Below, piece after piece: positions 34,273-48,054 of a DNA stretch of 64,000 nt (positions are counted from its first letter, which is position 1; every line of letters begins with the position of its first letter). Under the pieces are notes generated by a model. That model was given only the letters and a program-made list of their open reading frames with translations. It was not told the origin of the DNA and made no database searches. The translations under genes and the position numbers were made by a program. This stretch comes from Pelomonas sp. Root1444. GTDB taxonomy: Bacteria > Pseudomonadota > Gammaproteobacteria > Burkholderiales > Burkholderiaceae_C. Location of the stretch: contig NZ_LMFP01000011.1 in assembly GCF_001426885.1 (NCBI RefSeq), forward strand, positions 241,089 to 305,088, written 5' to 3'.

Positions 34273-36627
34273 ATGGACGACGACCGGGCCAGAGCACAGG
34301 AGACAGGCATCCGCAGGCTTGCAGGCGGCGCGGTGCGGCTGATGCTTTGGGCCGCGGGCTCCGCCGCCGCCGTGGCGGCACCGGCCGAGAGCCCGGGCGT
34401 GGCCGACCTGGACATCGCCGAACTGGTCCGTGTGCGGCTCTCGCCGTTCGACGTCGCCGCCAACCTCGACCGCGGCTACCTCGCGGCACACGCGGTGTCG
34501 GCCTCCCGCTTCGACGCCCCGATCCGCGAGCTGCCGTTCGCCGTGCAGGCCTTCAACGAGGCCTTCATCCGCGACCAGAAGCCGCAGGGGCTGTTCGACG
34601 TGGCACGCTACTCGCCCGGCGTGACCTACCGCAGCAACGACTTCAACGAAGGCAGCGCCAACCTGGCGATCCGCGGCTTCGCGGTCAGCCAGGTGCCCGG
34701 CGCGCACCAGGTGCTGCGCGACGGCTTCGTCGGCCCGTCGGTCTTCGATCTGACCAGCGCCGCCCGGATCGAGATCGTCAAGGGGCCGTCCTCCTTCCTG
34801 TACGGCCAGGTGGCGCCTGGCGGCATCGTCAACGTCATCTCGAAAAGCCCGCTGCCCAAGCCGTTCGCCGAGCTGGAGCTCGGCGTCGGCTCCTACGGCC
34901 GTTACCGCGTCGCGGCGGACGCGGGCACACCGCTGGGGCCGGACCTCGCGCTGCGCGTCGTCGCGGCCCACGACCAGGACATCCACTACTGGTACCCCTA
35001 CGACGCCCACACCTCCACGGTCGCACCGTCGCTGCGCTGGACGCCCGACCGCCGCGTCAGCGTGACGCTCAAGGCCGAGCAGTACCGCAAGATCGAGTCC
35101 CCGCAGCTGATGCAAAAGCCCGCCTACGGGCGGCAGGCCGGGCTCGTGCCTACCGAGGCCGACCCCAACCTGGTCGGCGTCAGCGTCCCCGGCCTGCCCG
35201 ACGACTGGAACAGCATGTCCGACGTCGACTACCGGCGCAGCGACAGCACCGGCGCCAGCGCCTGGGTCGACATCGAAGCCAGCGAGCACTGGCATCTGCG
35301 CGCCGGCTACTCGCGGCTGCGCTTCGAGGTCGACGCGCTGTTCTCCGGCAACCTGGGCATGGCAAACAACACGACTTTTCTGCAAGGCCGCCGCCTGCGC
35401 CGGCAGGACTACACCAACCATGCCGAGTCGTTCGCGGTCGACGGCGTGGGCCGGTACCGCTTCGACGGCGCCAGCCTGCGGCTGCTGCTGGGCGCGCAGA
35501 CGCTGAGGCGGCGCTTCGACAATACGGCGGGCCAGGCCCCCAACGACCCGGCGCTGGGCAGCAACCCGACCGCCTCGCCGCTGCCGCTGTGGGACCTGCG
35601 CGACCCGGCGACGTGGAACCGGCATGTGGACATCCCGCTCGGGACGCTGACCGAGAGCCGCGCCGACGGACGCCTGCACCAGGTCGACCGCTCGGCCCAC
35701 GCCGGCGCGACGCTCGGGCTGCTGGGCGACGACCTGCTGCTGCTGGCCGGCCTGCGCTACACGGCCGCGCGCGCCCAGCTCGACGACCGCCTGGCCGGGA
35801 CGACGCAGCCCTTCTCCACGCACGAGGTGACGCCGCAGTACGGCGCCCTGCTGCGGCTGACGCCCGAGTGGTCGCTGTTCGCGTCCTATGCGCGCTCCTT
35901 CGTGCCGGTGGCGCAGCTGCTCAACCGGCCCGACGGCACGCGGGCGCCCGCCCTGCCCACGCGCGGCAGCGGCTGGGACCTGGGCGTCAAGGCCGAACTG
36001 CTGGGCGGCCGCGCGACGGCCACGGCGACCGTCTTCGACCTGCGCAACCGCAACGCCGTCAACGACCTGGCGCAGACCGACAGCGCGGGCAACATCACCA
36101 TCTACAACGTGCAGAGCGGCCAGCAGCGCTCGCGCGGCTTCGAGGTCGACGCGACCCTGCTGCCGGCCGCGGGCTGGCAGGTCTACCTGGCCTACAGCCG
36201 CATCGATGCCCGCATCGTCGAGTACGGCGGCAACGACGCCGCGCTGCTGGCGCGCGACCCGGCCACGCTGACCACCGCCGAGCGCGTCAACTACAAGAAC
36301 GCCCGCCTGCTGCACGGCGCGCGGCTGCAGATGAGCGCGCCGCACCTGTTCAATGTCTGGTTGCGGCACGACTTCGCGGGCGGCCTCTACCTGGCCGGCG
36401 GCGCACACGTCGTGCGCGACCAGACGCTGCTGCCCGACAGCCCCGCGTCGTCGCGGCAGAGCTATGGCCTCGTCGACGCGCTGGCGGGCTACGCCTGGAC
36501 CGGCGGCGGGCGGCGCATGAGCGTCGAGCTGTCCGGCAAGAACCTGCTCGACGAGCACTACCGCCCCTCGCAGAGCACGCGCTCGCGGCCCCGCGAATTC
36601 CTGCTGGCGTTCAGGACGGCCTGGTGA
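34273..36627 (+). CDS. TonB-dependent siderophore-type receptor
   Basis: This 784-residue outer-membrane protein has a signal-like N-terminus, a plug domain (about residues 80-195, with [20 protein letters not shown] and [26 protein letters not shown]) and a 22-strand-type barrel ending in the aromatic residue of FLLAFRTAW. The plug wording resembles siderophore receptors. There is no N-terminal STN signalling domain. The next two genes encode a YfiR-like protein (2-base gap) and a hybrid histidine kinase, so a sensing role is possible besides transport. Ligand unknown. Confidence 0.92.
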   Translation: MDDDRARAQETGIRRLAGGAVRLMLWAAGSAAAVAAPAESPGVADLDIAELVRVRLSPFDVAANLDRGYLAAHAVSASRFDAPIRELPFAVQAFNEAFIRDQKPQGLFDVARYSPGVTYRSNDFNEGSANLAIRGFAVSQVPGAHQVLRDGFVGPSVFDLTSAARIEIVKGPSSFLYGQVAPGGIVNVISKSPLPKPFAELELGVGSYGRYRVAADAGTPLGPDLALRVVAAHDQDIHYWYPYDAHTSTVAPSLRWTPDRRVSVTLKAEQYRKIESPQLMQKPAYGRQAGLVPTEADPNLVGVSVPGLPDDWNSMSDVDYRRSDSTGASAWVDIEASEHWHLRAGYSRLRFEVDALFSGNLGMANNTTFLQGRRLRRQDYTNHAESFAVDGVGRYRFDGASLRLLLGAQTLRRRFDNTAGQAPNDPALGSNPTASPLPLWDLRDPATWNRHVDIPLGTLTESRADGRLHQVDRSAHAGATLGLLGDDLLLLAGLRYTAARAQLDDRLAGTTQPFSTHEVTPQYGALLRLTPEWSLFASYARSFVPVAQLLNRPDGTRAPALPTRGSGWDLGVKAELLGGRATATATVFDLRNRNAVNDLAQTDSAGNITIYNVQSGQQRSRGFEVDATLLPAAGWQVYLAYSRIDARIVEYGGNDAALLARDPATLTTAERVNYKNARLLHGARLQMSAPHLFNVWLRHDFAGGLYLAGGAHVVRDQTLLPDSPASSRQSYGLVDALAGYAWTGGGRRMSVELSGKNLLDEHYRPSQSTRSRPREFLLAFRTAW

Positions 36628-36629
36628 CG

Positions 36630-37198
36630 ATGGCCGCCCGGATCGTCGGACGCGCCGCCACGCTGGCGGCGCTGGCCTGCGCGTTCGGCGTGCCGGCTGG
36701 CGCGCAGTCCACGCTCGTCGAGCGCCAGTCCAAGGTCGAGGCGGCCTTCCTGCGCAACTTCGCCCGCTATGTCAGCTGGCCCGCGCAGGCCTTCACCGAC
36801 GAAAGCGGGCCGTGGAACGTCTGCGTCATCGACGACAACCATTTCGACGCCTCGCTGGAGCAGACCTTCCAGGGTCGGCTCGAGCAGGGCCGGCCCTTCG
36901 CCGTGCGGCGTGCCGTGTCGCCCGAGGCGCTGTCCAGTTGCCACATCGTCTTCGTGGGCGGCGTGAGCCCGGCGCTGCGCCGCGCCGCGCTGACGCAGGT
37001 GCGCGGCCGCCCGGTGCTGACCGTCGGCAACACGCCGGACTTCCTCGCCGAAGGCGGCGTCGTGCGCCTGCTGGCGGGCGAGCGCATCGAGATGAGCATC
37101 AACCTCGACCAGGCCCGCCGCGCCTCGCTGGGCATCCCGGCCAAGCTGCTGGAGGTGTCCAACGAGGTGATAGAGAACGGCAGCCTGCGGAGGCTCAG

Positions 37199-37202
<4 letters not shown>
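36630..37202 (+). CDS. YfiR-family periplasmic protein (DUF4154)
   Basis: This 190-residue exported protein has a signal peptide (cleaved near PAGAQS, residue 24) and the YfiR domain: [16 protein letters not shown], a WNVCVID strand, HIVFVGG, then [17 protein letters not shown] and the [10 protein letters not shown] end. Cys65 and Cys104 have the 39-residue spacing I recall for the Cys71-Cys110 disulfide of Pseudomonas YfiR. There, YfiR represses the CHASE8 diguanylate cyclase YfiN. Here its gene overlaps a histidine kinase gene by 4 bases. A GTG at 36624 is an alternative start. Confidence 0.9.
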
Positions 37203-39895
<2,693 letters not shown>

Positions 39896-39897
39896 GC

Positions 39898-41946
39898 TCA
39901 CCACACCTTGCAATGCTGGCCCGCCGGCTTCACGAGCTTGGCGCCGGGCTTGCAGGCAAAAGCCTTCTCGAACTCCGGCATGTTGACGACCACGCCGTTG
40001 ATGCGCCATTTGGCCGGTGAATGCGGGTCGACCTTGGCATGCACGCGCAACGCCTCCGGGCGCGCGGCCGCGCAGTCCCATTGCGCGAAGCCGACGAAGA
40101 AGCGCTGCTCGGGCGTCAGGCCGTCGCGGCTCTCCGCGGTCTTGCCCACCATGTGCGCCTTCCAGGCCTCCCAGGCCAGCACCAGCCCGCCCAGGTCCGC
40201 CAGATCCTCGCCCAGCGTCAGCTTCGAGTTGATCTTGATGTCGTCGACGACGGTGTAGGTCGCGTACTGGTCGGCCACGCAGGCGGCGCGCTTCTCGAAC
40301 TCGCGGCCGTCCTTGGGGGTCCACCAGTTCTTCAGGTTGCCCTGGGCATCGAACTGGCGGCCCTCGTCGTCGAAGCCATGCGTCAGCTCGTGGCCGATGG
40401 TGCCGCCGGTGTTGCCGTAGTTGGGTGCCGCGTCCAGCTTGGGGTCGTACAGCGGCGGCTGCAGCACGCCGGCGGGGAAGTTGATGTCGTTCATCTGCGC
40501 GTCGTAGTAGGCGTTGACGGTCTGCGGCGTCATGCCCCATTCGCCGCGGTCCAGCGGCTGGCCGATCTTGGCCAGCTGGCGCCGGTGCTCGAAGGCATTG
40601 CCGCGCACGACGTTGCCGAAGAAGTCGCCGCGCTGCACGGCGAAGGCGCTGTAGTCGCGCCAGCGCTCGGGGTAGCCCACCTTGTTGACGATGGCCTTGA
40701 GCTTGGCCTGTGCACGCGCCTTGGTCTCGGCGCTCATCCACGTCAGGCCGTCGATGCTGCGCGCCATGGCGGCCTCGATCTCCTGCGTCATCTCCACCGT
40801 CGCGGCCTTGATCTCCGGCGTGAAGTTGCGGGCGACGAACTCCTGGCCCAGCGCCTCGCCCAGCTGCAGGTCGACAAGCTGCACGCAGCGCTTCCAGCGC
40901 GCTTTCAGCTGCGGCGTGCCGGTCAACGTCTGGCCGTAGAAGTCGAAGTTGGCCTGCACGAAGGCGCTGCCCAGCGCCGGGCTGAGGCTGCTGGCCAGCT
41001 GCCAACGCAGGTAGGCCTGCAGGTCGGCCACGCTCATGGCCTTCAAGCGCACACCCAGCGCCTTGAAGAAGGCCGGCTCGGTGACGTTGTAGCGCGCTTG
41101 CGAAGGCGTGGTGCCGAGCGCCGCCTGGTAGCCCGCCCAGTCGAAACCTGGCATCAGCGCCTTCAGGCCGCGGGCGTCGACGACGTGGAAGGTCTTGTAC
41201 GGATCGCGCTTGTCGACCTTGGACAGCGAGGCGCGGGCCAGGGCCGTCTCGGTGGCCAGCACGCTGCGCGCCGCCGCCTTCGCCGCCGCGGGCGCCTCGC
41301 CCAGCAGCGTGAAGACATGGGCCACGTGGGCCTCGTAGGCGTGGCGGATCTTCAGCGTCTTGGCGTCGCGCTTGAGGTAGTAGTCGCGGTCGGGCAGGCC
41401 CAGGCCGCCGGCGTGGGCGAAGGCGATCTGGCGCGTCGCGTCGGCAAAGTCCTGGCCGGCGCTGAAGCTGAAGAAGAGGCGGTCGCTGCCGGCGGCCAGT
41501 TGCAGCTCGGCCAGCAGGCCCGGCAGGTCGCGTTTGTCGCGCAGGGCGGCGATGCGGTCCAGCAGCGGCTGCAGCGGCTTCAGGCCGGCGGCCTGCACGG
41601 CGCCTTCGTCCATGCAGGCGGCGAAGTAGTCGCCTAGCTTGGCCTGCGTCGGGCTGCGCTCGGCCGCCGGGTCGCCGAGCTTGGCCAACACGCCCCACAG
41701 ATAGCGCTGGTTCTCGTTGGCCATCTTGGCGTAGACCGACCAGCGCGACTGGTCCGCCGGGATGGGGTTGGCCTGGGTCCACGCCCCGCAGGCATAGCGG
41801 TACAGGTCGTCGCACGGGTCCGCGCTGCGGTCCATGGCGGTCACGTCCAGGCTGGGCGTGTAGGGCAAGGCGTCCAGCGGGGTTTCGTCGGCAGCCTGCG
41901 CGGCCAGCGTCGCGGCCAGCAGGGCGGATAGCAGCAGTCGTTTCAT
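39898..41946 (-). CDS. M13-family zinc metallopeptidase (neprilysin-like), exported
   Basis: This 682-residue protein has a signal peptide (cleavage near LAAQAA, residue 19) and the M13 fold. The N-terminal half has DDLYRYACGAW; the catalytic half has NYGNTGGTIGHELTHGFDD (zinc ligands His519 and His523, catalytic Glu520) and the third ligand in GEDLADLGG. The end, CKPGAKLVKPAGQHCKVW, has the conserved CxxW-like terminus. It cleaves peptides in the periplasm. The ATG at 41946 gives the signal peptide. It is convergent with the kinase gene, with 2 bases between stops. Confidence 0.94.
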   Translation of the reverse strand: MKRLLLSALLAATLAAQAADETPLDALPYTPSLDVTAMDRSADPCDDLYRYACGAWTQANPIPADQSRWSVYAKMANENQRYLWGVLAKLGDPAAERSPTQAKLGDYFAACMDEGAVQAAGLKPLQPLLDRIAALRDKRDLPGLLAELQLAAGSDRLFFSFSAGQDFADATRQIAFAHAGGLGLPDRDYYLKRDAKTLKIRHAYEAHVAHVFTLLGEAPAAAKAAARSVLATETALARASLSKVDKRDPYKTFHVVDARGLKALMPGFDWAGYQAALGTTPSQARYNVTEPAFFKALGVRLKAMSVADLQAYLRWQLASSLSPALGSAFVQANFDFYGQTLTGTPQLKARWKRCVQLVDLQLGEALGQEFVARNFTPEIKAATVEMTQEIEAAMARSIDGLTWMSAETKARAQAKLKAIVNKVGYPERWRDYSAFAVQRGDFFGNVVRGNAFEHRRQLAKIGQPLDRGEWGMTPQTVNAYYDAQMNDINFPAGVLQPPLYDPKLDAAPNYGNTGGTIGHELTHGFDDEGRQFDAQGNLKNWWTPKDGREFEKRAACVADQYATYTVVDDIKINSKLTLGEDLADLGGLVLAWEAWKAHMVGKTAESRDGLTPEQRFFVGFAQWDCAAARPEALRVHAKVDPHSPAKWRINGVVVNMPEFEKAFACKPGAKLVKPAGQHCKVW

Positions 41947-42067
41947 GGCGGGTGAGCTGATTTGAAGTGCGGCGATTGTGGTCTCGCTGCGCGGTCCTGC
42001 CATTGGTCAGAGAGCGGGCTCGGGGCTGGCGGCATCATGTGAGGTTCCGTGCCGCCCACTGCCGCCC

Positions 42068-43003
42068 ATGACCGAAACCCTGCTGCTCCTCGTCCCCATT
42101 GCCGCCGAACACAAGGCCCTGCTGCTGGCACGCTTCAACGTCATCGACGCGCCCGACGCCGCCGCCCGCGCCGCCGCGCTGGCCGCACACGCCGGCGAGA
42201 TCGACCTCGTGCTGACCAACGGCTCGGTCGGCTTCACGGCTGCCGAGATCGCCGTGTGCCCGAAGCTCAAGCTGCTGGCCGCGCAGGGCGCCGGTTACGA
42301 GAACCTCGATGTGGCCGCAGCCCGCGCACGCGGCGTGGCGGTGTGCAACGGCGCGGGCACCAACGACGACTGCGTGGCCGACCACGCGCTGGCCCTGCTG
42401 CTGGCCAGCGTGCGCGCGCTGCCCCAGCAGGGCGCGGCCGTGCGGGCCGGCGTGTGGCGGGATGCGCTGCCGCTCTACCCCCACTTCGGCGGCCGGCGCC
42501 TGGGCGTCATCGGCCTGGGCGCCATCGGCCGCAAGATCGCTGCGCGCGCCGCCGCCTTCGGCATGGTCATCGGTTATCACAACCGCCGTCCGCGGGCGGA
42601 CGCCGGCGATGCGGCCTATTTCGACCGTGCGGTGGCGCTGGCCGCCTGGGCCGACGACCTGGTCGTCGCCACGCCCGGCGGCGCGGCCACACGCCACGTG
42701 GTCGATGCCGAAGTGCTGGCGGCCCTCGGCGCTGGCGGACATGTCGTCAACATCGCCCGCGGCAGCTGCATCGACACCGCCGCGCTGGCCGCCGCGCTGC
42801 TGGCCGGGCGCATCGCCGGCGCCGCGCTGGACGTCTACGAGAGCGAGCCGCAGCCGCCGCTGGCGCTGCTGGGCCTGCCGAACGTCATCCTGACGCCGCA
42901 CATCGCCGGCTGGTCGCCGCAGTCCATCCGCGCGACGGTGGAGAACTTCATCGCCAACGCCGACGCGCTGCGGCGCGGCGAGGCGCTGCTCACGCCGCTC
43001 TGA
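42068..43003 (+). CDS. D-isomer-specific 2-hydroxyacid dehydrogenase
   Basis: This 311-residue dehydrogenase has the split catalytic domain and a central NAD(P)-binding domain with GVIGLGAIGRKIA. After the glycines it has HNRRPR, where the arginines favour NADP(H), suggesting a glyoxylate/hydroxypyruvate-type reductase. Further motifs are the catalytic Arg region NIARGSCIDTAAL, the Glu region DVYESEPQPP and the His in LTPHIAGW. The ATG at 42068 precedes the first strand. It is divergent from the M13 peptidase gene. Cofactor preference is inference. Confidence 0.92.
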   Translation: MTETLLLLVPIAAEHKALLLARFNVIDAPDAAARAAALAAHAGEIDLVLTNGSVGFTAAEIAVCPKLKLLAAQGAGYENLDVAAARARGVAVCNGAGTNDDCVADHALALLLASVRALPQQGAAVRAGVWRDALPLYPHFGGRRLGVIGLGAIGRKIAARAAAFGMVIGYHNRRPRADAGDAAYFDRAVALAAWADDLVVATPGGAATRHVVDAEVLAALGAGGHVVNIARGSCIDTAALAAALLAGRIAGAALDVYESEPQPPLALLGLPNVILTPHIAGWSPQSIRATVENFIANADALRRGEALLTPL

Positions 43004-43009
43004 GTGGGT

Positions 43010-43249
43010 TCACTGGCGCCGGGCTTCGATGACCTCGGCCTCGCCGCGCGGTTGGTAGACGCGGCGGCTGCCCTCCTCCAGCACCTGCTCGACGGCGCAC
43101 CGGGGCATGGGCGCGGGCGCCTCGAGCAACTCCGGTTCCAAAGGCGGCAGGCTGTCGAGCACCAGCACCGGCTCGACCGCGTGGCTGGGCGTGCCGGGCG
43201 GCGAGACCAGCGCATTCAGCAGGCGGCGGGGCATGGGCAGAGGCTTCAT
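43010..43249 (-). CDS. hypothetical small protein, 79 residues
   Basis: This frame starts MKPLPMPRRLLNALVSPPG and is rich in Pro, Glu and Leu, with no membrane segment or known motif. It fills the space between the dehydrogenase stop and the DUF899 gene and is divergent from the latter. The ATG at 43249 gives a protein with an ordinary amino-acid make-up. I do not recognise a family. It may be real, but the GC-rich background makes chance frames likely. Confidence 0.45.
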   Translation of the reverse strand: MKPLPMPRRLLNALVSPPGTPSHAVEPVLVLDSLPPLEPELLEAPAPMPRCAVEQVLEEGSRRVYQPRGEAEVIEARRQ

Positions 43250-43375
43250 GGCAATCGGCCTGCCAAGTAGACGACAAGCCACGTCCGATTGCGACAGCCT
43301 GCCAACCATGGATTGGGGATGTCGCCGCCACCCAGGCCCGCGCAGCATGTCCGTTTGCCGCTGCAGGAGCCCTTC

Positions 43376-44074
43376 ATGCCCGACTTGAAACCCGCCGCCG
43401 AACTGGCCAGGCAAGCCAGGACGCCATTCCCCGGCGCGTCCGCCGAGTACGACCGTGCCCGGCAGGCGCTGCTGGCCGAGGAGATCGAGTTCCGCCGCCA
43501 CATGACCCGCCTCACCGAACAGCGCCGCGCGCTGCCGCCCGGCCCGGTCATCGCGAAAAACTACCGCTTCAAGGACGAGCAGGGTTTCGAAGTCGGCCTG
43601 AAGGAGCTGTTCGGCGACAAGGACACGCTGGTCGCCTACTTCTGGATGTACGGCCCGCAGCGCGAACGCCCCTGCCCGATGTGCACCAACTGGCTGGGCG
43701 CCGTCAACGGCAACGCGGCGGACATCAAGCAGCAGGTGGCGCTGAAGATCCTTGGCCGCTCGCCCGTGGAGCGGCAGTACGCCTTCGCGCAGCAGCGCGG
43801 CTGGCGCGACCTCAACTTCGTGCAGACCGTGGGCGACGACTACGCCAGGGACCTGGGCATCCTGATGGACGACGGCAGCGAGTACGCGGCGCTGACCGTC
43901 TTCAAGCGCGACGGTGACGAGGTCCGCCTGTTCTGGGCCAGCGAGATGACCAAGGACATGGCCGACCCCGGCCAGGACCCGCGCGACGCGCCGGACATCG
44001 CATCGCTGTGGTCCATCCTGGACCTGACGCCAGGAGGGCGGCCGGCGGGCTGGTATCCCAGGCTGCAGTACTGA
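43376..44074 (+). CDS. DUF899 thioredoxin-like family protein
   Basis: This 232-residue protein belongs to the DUF899 family, with a thioredoxin-like fold. LLAEEIEFRRHMTRLTEQRRALP is the typical opening helix, then FGDKDTLVAYFWMYGPQRERPCPMCTNWLGA, where CPMC is in the redox-site position. The end, WSILDLTPGGRPAGWYPRLQY, is also characteristic. The activity is not established. The ATG at 43376 follows CAGGAGCC. It is convergent with the UvrA-like gene at 12 bases. Confidence 0.88.
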   Translation: MPDLKPAAELARQARTPFPGASAEYDRARQALLAEEIEFRRHMTRLTEQRRALPPGPVIAKNYRFKDEQGFEVGLKELFGDKDTLVAYFWMYGPQRERPCPMCTNWLGAVNGNAADIKQQVALKILGRSPVERQYAFAQQRGWRDLNFVQTVGDDYARDLGILMDDGSEYAALTVFKRDGDEVRLFWASEMTKDMADPGQDPRDAPDIASLWSILDLTPGGRPAGWYPRLQY

Positions 44075-44086
44075 CGGACGCGCGGC

Positions 44087-46471
<2,385 letters not shown>

Positions 46472-46552
46472 CGTCAGTTATCAATGTTGCTGCGCCCCGC
46501 GCATTAAACGCGGACCGGCGCCGCGCCGCCGCAAGCCGGCCCGCAGGCGATG

Positions 46553-46597
46553 TGCGTTTGGCTCATGGCCAAACGCATCGCTGTCCCCTCGGGGGAC
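46553..46597. repeat. two adjacent stem-loops between VOC and UvrA-like genes
   Basis: TGCGTTTGGC at 46553-46562 pairs perfectly with GCCAAACGCA at 46568-46577 around a 5-base loop. Next to it, GTCCCC at 46583-46588 pairs with GGGGAC at 46592-46597. The region lies inside the presumed operon. It may be a dispersed intergenic repeat or an mRNA element that separates expression of the two genes. Confidence 0.5.
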
Positions 46598-46616
46598 CGA
46601 CCAGACTCGCACGCGT

Positions 46617-47045
46617 TCAGCGCTGCGAGGTTGGGCGAGGGGCTTGCTGGATGCGGATCATGTTGCCCGCCGGGTCGCGCACGCCGCAATCCCTCACGCC
46701 ATACGGCTGGTCGGTCGGCTCCTGCACGATCTCGGCGTCGGCCGCCTGCAGCTTCTCGAAGGTGGCGGCGAGGTCGGGCGTCGAGAACAGGATCATCGCG
46801 AACGTGCCCTTGGCCATCATCTCGGCGATGGTGCGCTTCTCGTCGTCGGTGACGCCGGGCGTGGCCTGCGGCGGGTAGAGCACGATGGACGTGCCCGGCT
46901 GGCCCTTGGGCCCGACGGTGATCCAGCGCATGCCGGCATAGCCGACGTCCTTGCGCACCTCGAAGCCGAGCACGTCGCGGTAGAAGGCCAGCGAGGTTTC
47001 GGCGTCGCTGTGGGGCAGGAAGGTGGAGTGGATGGTGATGTCCAT
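46617..47045 (-). CDS. VOC-family protein (glyoxalase/bleomycin-resistance fold)
   Basis: This 142-residue protein has paired beta-alpha-beta-beta-beta modules. ITIHSTFLPHSDAETSLAFYRDVLGFEV is the first strand-helix unit, then MAKGTFAMILFSTPDLAATFEKLQ, VQEPTDQPYGVRDCGVRDPAGNMIRI with the metal-site Glu position. The family covers metal-dependent lyases, dioxygenases and antibiotic-sequestering proteins. Between an AraC regulator and a DrrC-like ATPase, a detoxification role is a reasonable inference. Confidence 0.9.
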   Translation of the reverse strand: MDITIHSTFLPHSDAETSLAFYRDVLGFEVRKDVGYAGMRWITVGPKGQPGTSIVLYPPQATPGVTDDEKRTIAEMMAKGTFAMILFSTPDLAATFEKLQAADAEIVQEPTDQPYGVRDCGVRDPAGNMIRIQQAPRPTSQR

Positions 47046-47135
47046 GGTCAGTGTCCTTGGCGTTAGGGAAGTCCGTGGAAGGCAGTCTAGGTTTGCCGTC
47101 CGGCGGGCGCTTCTCGATTCCTGATCGGTTGCCGC

Positions 47136-47549
47136 TCAGCCGCGGATGGGCCGCGTCACCTGCCGGGCCACACAGGCCAGCAGGCCCTCGGCCTCGGCCG
47201 CCGCGTCGCGCCGGTAGACGCTGGGCGGCACGCCCACCAGCTCGGTAAAGCGGGTGCTGAAGGTGCCGAGCGACGCGCAGCCGACCTCGAAGCAGACCTC
47301 GGTGACGCTCAGGTCGCCGCGGCGCAGCAGGGCCATCGCGCGCTCGATGCGGCGCGTCATCAGGTAGGCGTAGACCGACTCGCCATAGGCCGCGCGGAAC
47401 TGCCGGCTCAGGTGCCCGGCCGACATGCCGATGCCGCGCGCCAGCGCCTCGACGTCCAGCGGCTGGGCGTAGTCGCGGTCGATGCGGTCGCGCACGCGGC
47501 GCAGGCGGGCGAGGTCGCGCAAGTGGGTGTCGGCGGGCGGGCTGGGCAT
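47136..47549 (-). CDS. AraC-family transcriptional regulator, HTH domain only
   Basis: This 137-residue protein is essentially an AraC DNA-binding domain. It has two HTH units: PLDVEALARGIGMSAGHLSRQFRAAYGE, and SVTEVCFEVGCASLGTFSTRFTELVGVPPSVYRR with the family signature. There is no cupin or other sensor domain, and only a short C-terminal tail with one Cys. It resembles MarA/SoxS-sized regulators, whose activity is set by abundance. It heads the same-strand group AraC-VOC-UvrA-like and probably regulates it. Confidence 0.92.
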   Translation of the reverse strand: MPSPPADTHLRDLARLRRVRDRIDRDYAQPLDVEALARGIGMSAGHLSRQFRAAYGESVYAYLMTRRIERAMALLRRGDLSVTEVCFEVGCASLGTFSTRFTELVGVPPSVYRRDAAAEAEGLLACVARQVTRPIRG

Positions 47550-47663
47550 CGCGACAGGATAGCCAGGGGCGCCCTCGTCCTACGCCAAGCTCGCTCTCGT
47601 CCGACGACGGCGACCGCAGCTGCGGCGCAGACTGGATTCATCCAACCACTCATGGAGACCGCC

Positions 47664-48005
47664 ATGGGACACAGCAGCCTCGTGGGCACCGAGAAGGCGC
47701 CGCAACGACCCAAGGGCACCGACGAACAAGCCCTCGGCCCCTCCGACCTCAGCGACAGCGGCAGCGACACGCTGGGCGCCGAACGCTTGCCCGCGGCCGA
47801 CCCGGGCGAGCCGGTCGACGTGACGCTGAACCGCGACCAGGCCGTCGCACCCATCGAGGGCACGGGCGAGGACGCGGACGAGACCGAAGCCACGGACATC
47901 GGCGTCGACCGCGTCATCGATTCACCGGACGCCGGGGACCCCGTGCTCGATGCCGACGACGCGCTACCGACGACTGGGCGCGAACGACGCGCCAAGCCCA
48001 GCTAG
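47664..48005 (+). CDS. hypothetical acidic, low-complexity protein
   Basis: This 113-residue protein is rich in Asp, Glu, Ala, Thr and Pro and lacks hydrophobic stretches, so it is probably soluble and disordered. A recognisable segment is LGPSDLSDSGSDTLGAE; I recall similar strings in small proteins of other proteobacteria, without known function. The ATG at 47664 is preferred over that at 47652 because GGAG lies 7 bases before it. It is divergent from the AraC gene and 49 bases before the FAD oxidoreductase gene. Confidence 0.65.
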   Translation: MGHSSLVGTEKAPQRPKGTDEQALGPSDLSDSGSDTLGAERLPAADPGEPVDVTLNRDQAVAPIEGTGEDADETEATDIGVDRVIDSPDAGDPVLDADDALPTTGRERRAKPS

Positions 48006-48029
48006 CGCCGCGCCTCCGATATGCTCCCG

Positions 48030-48045
48030 ACTTGTACATACAAGT
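48030..48045. promoter_or_regulatory. perfect inverted repeat before the FAD oxidoreductase gene
   Basis: ACTTGTACATACAAGT has 7-base inverted arms around CA and ends 9 bases before the ATG at 48055, directly next to the ribosome binding site (GGAGCAAGG). TNGT-N4-ACNA spacing is near that of GntR-type operators (which usually have N3). A bound repressor, or the same sequence folded in mRNA, could block translation. Confidence 0.5.
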
Positions 48046-48054
48046 GGAGCAAGG

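Noticed and set aside
33739-36558. 939-codon open frame on the minus strand, antisense to the second cyclase and the TonB receptor
   Set aside because: It spans two genes and an intergenic gap with no protein signature, as expected of a codon-position shadow.
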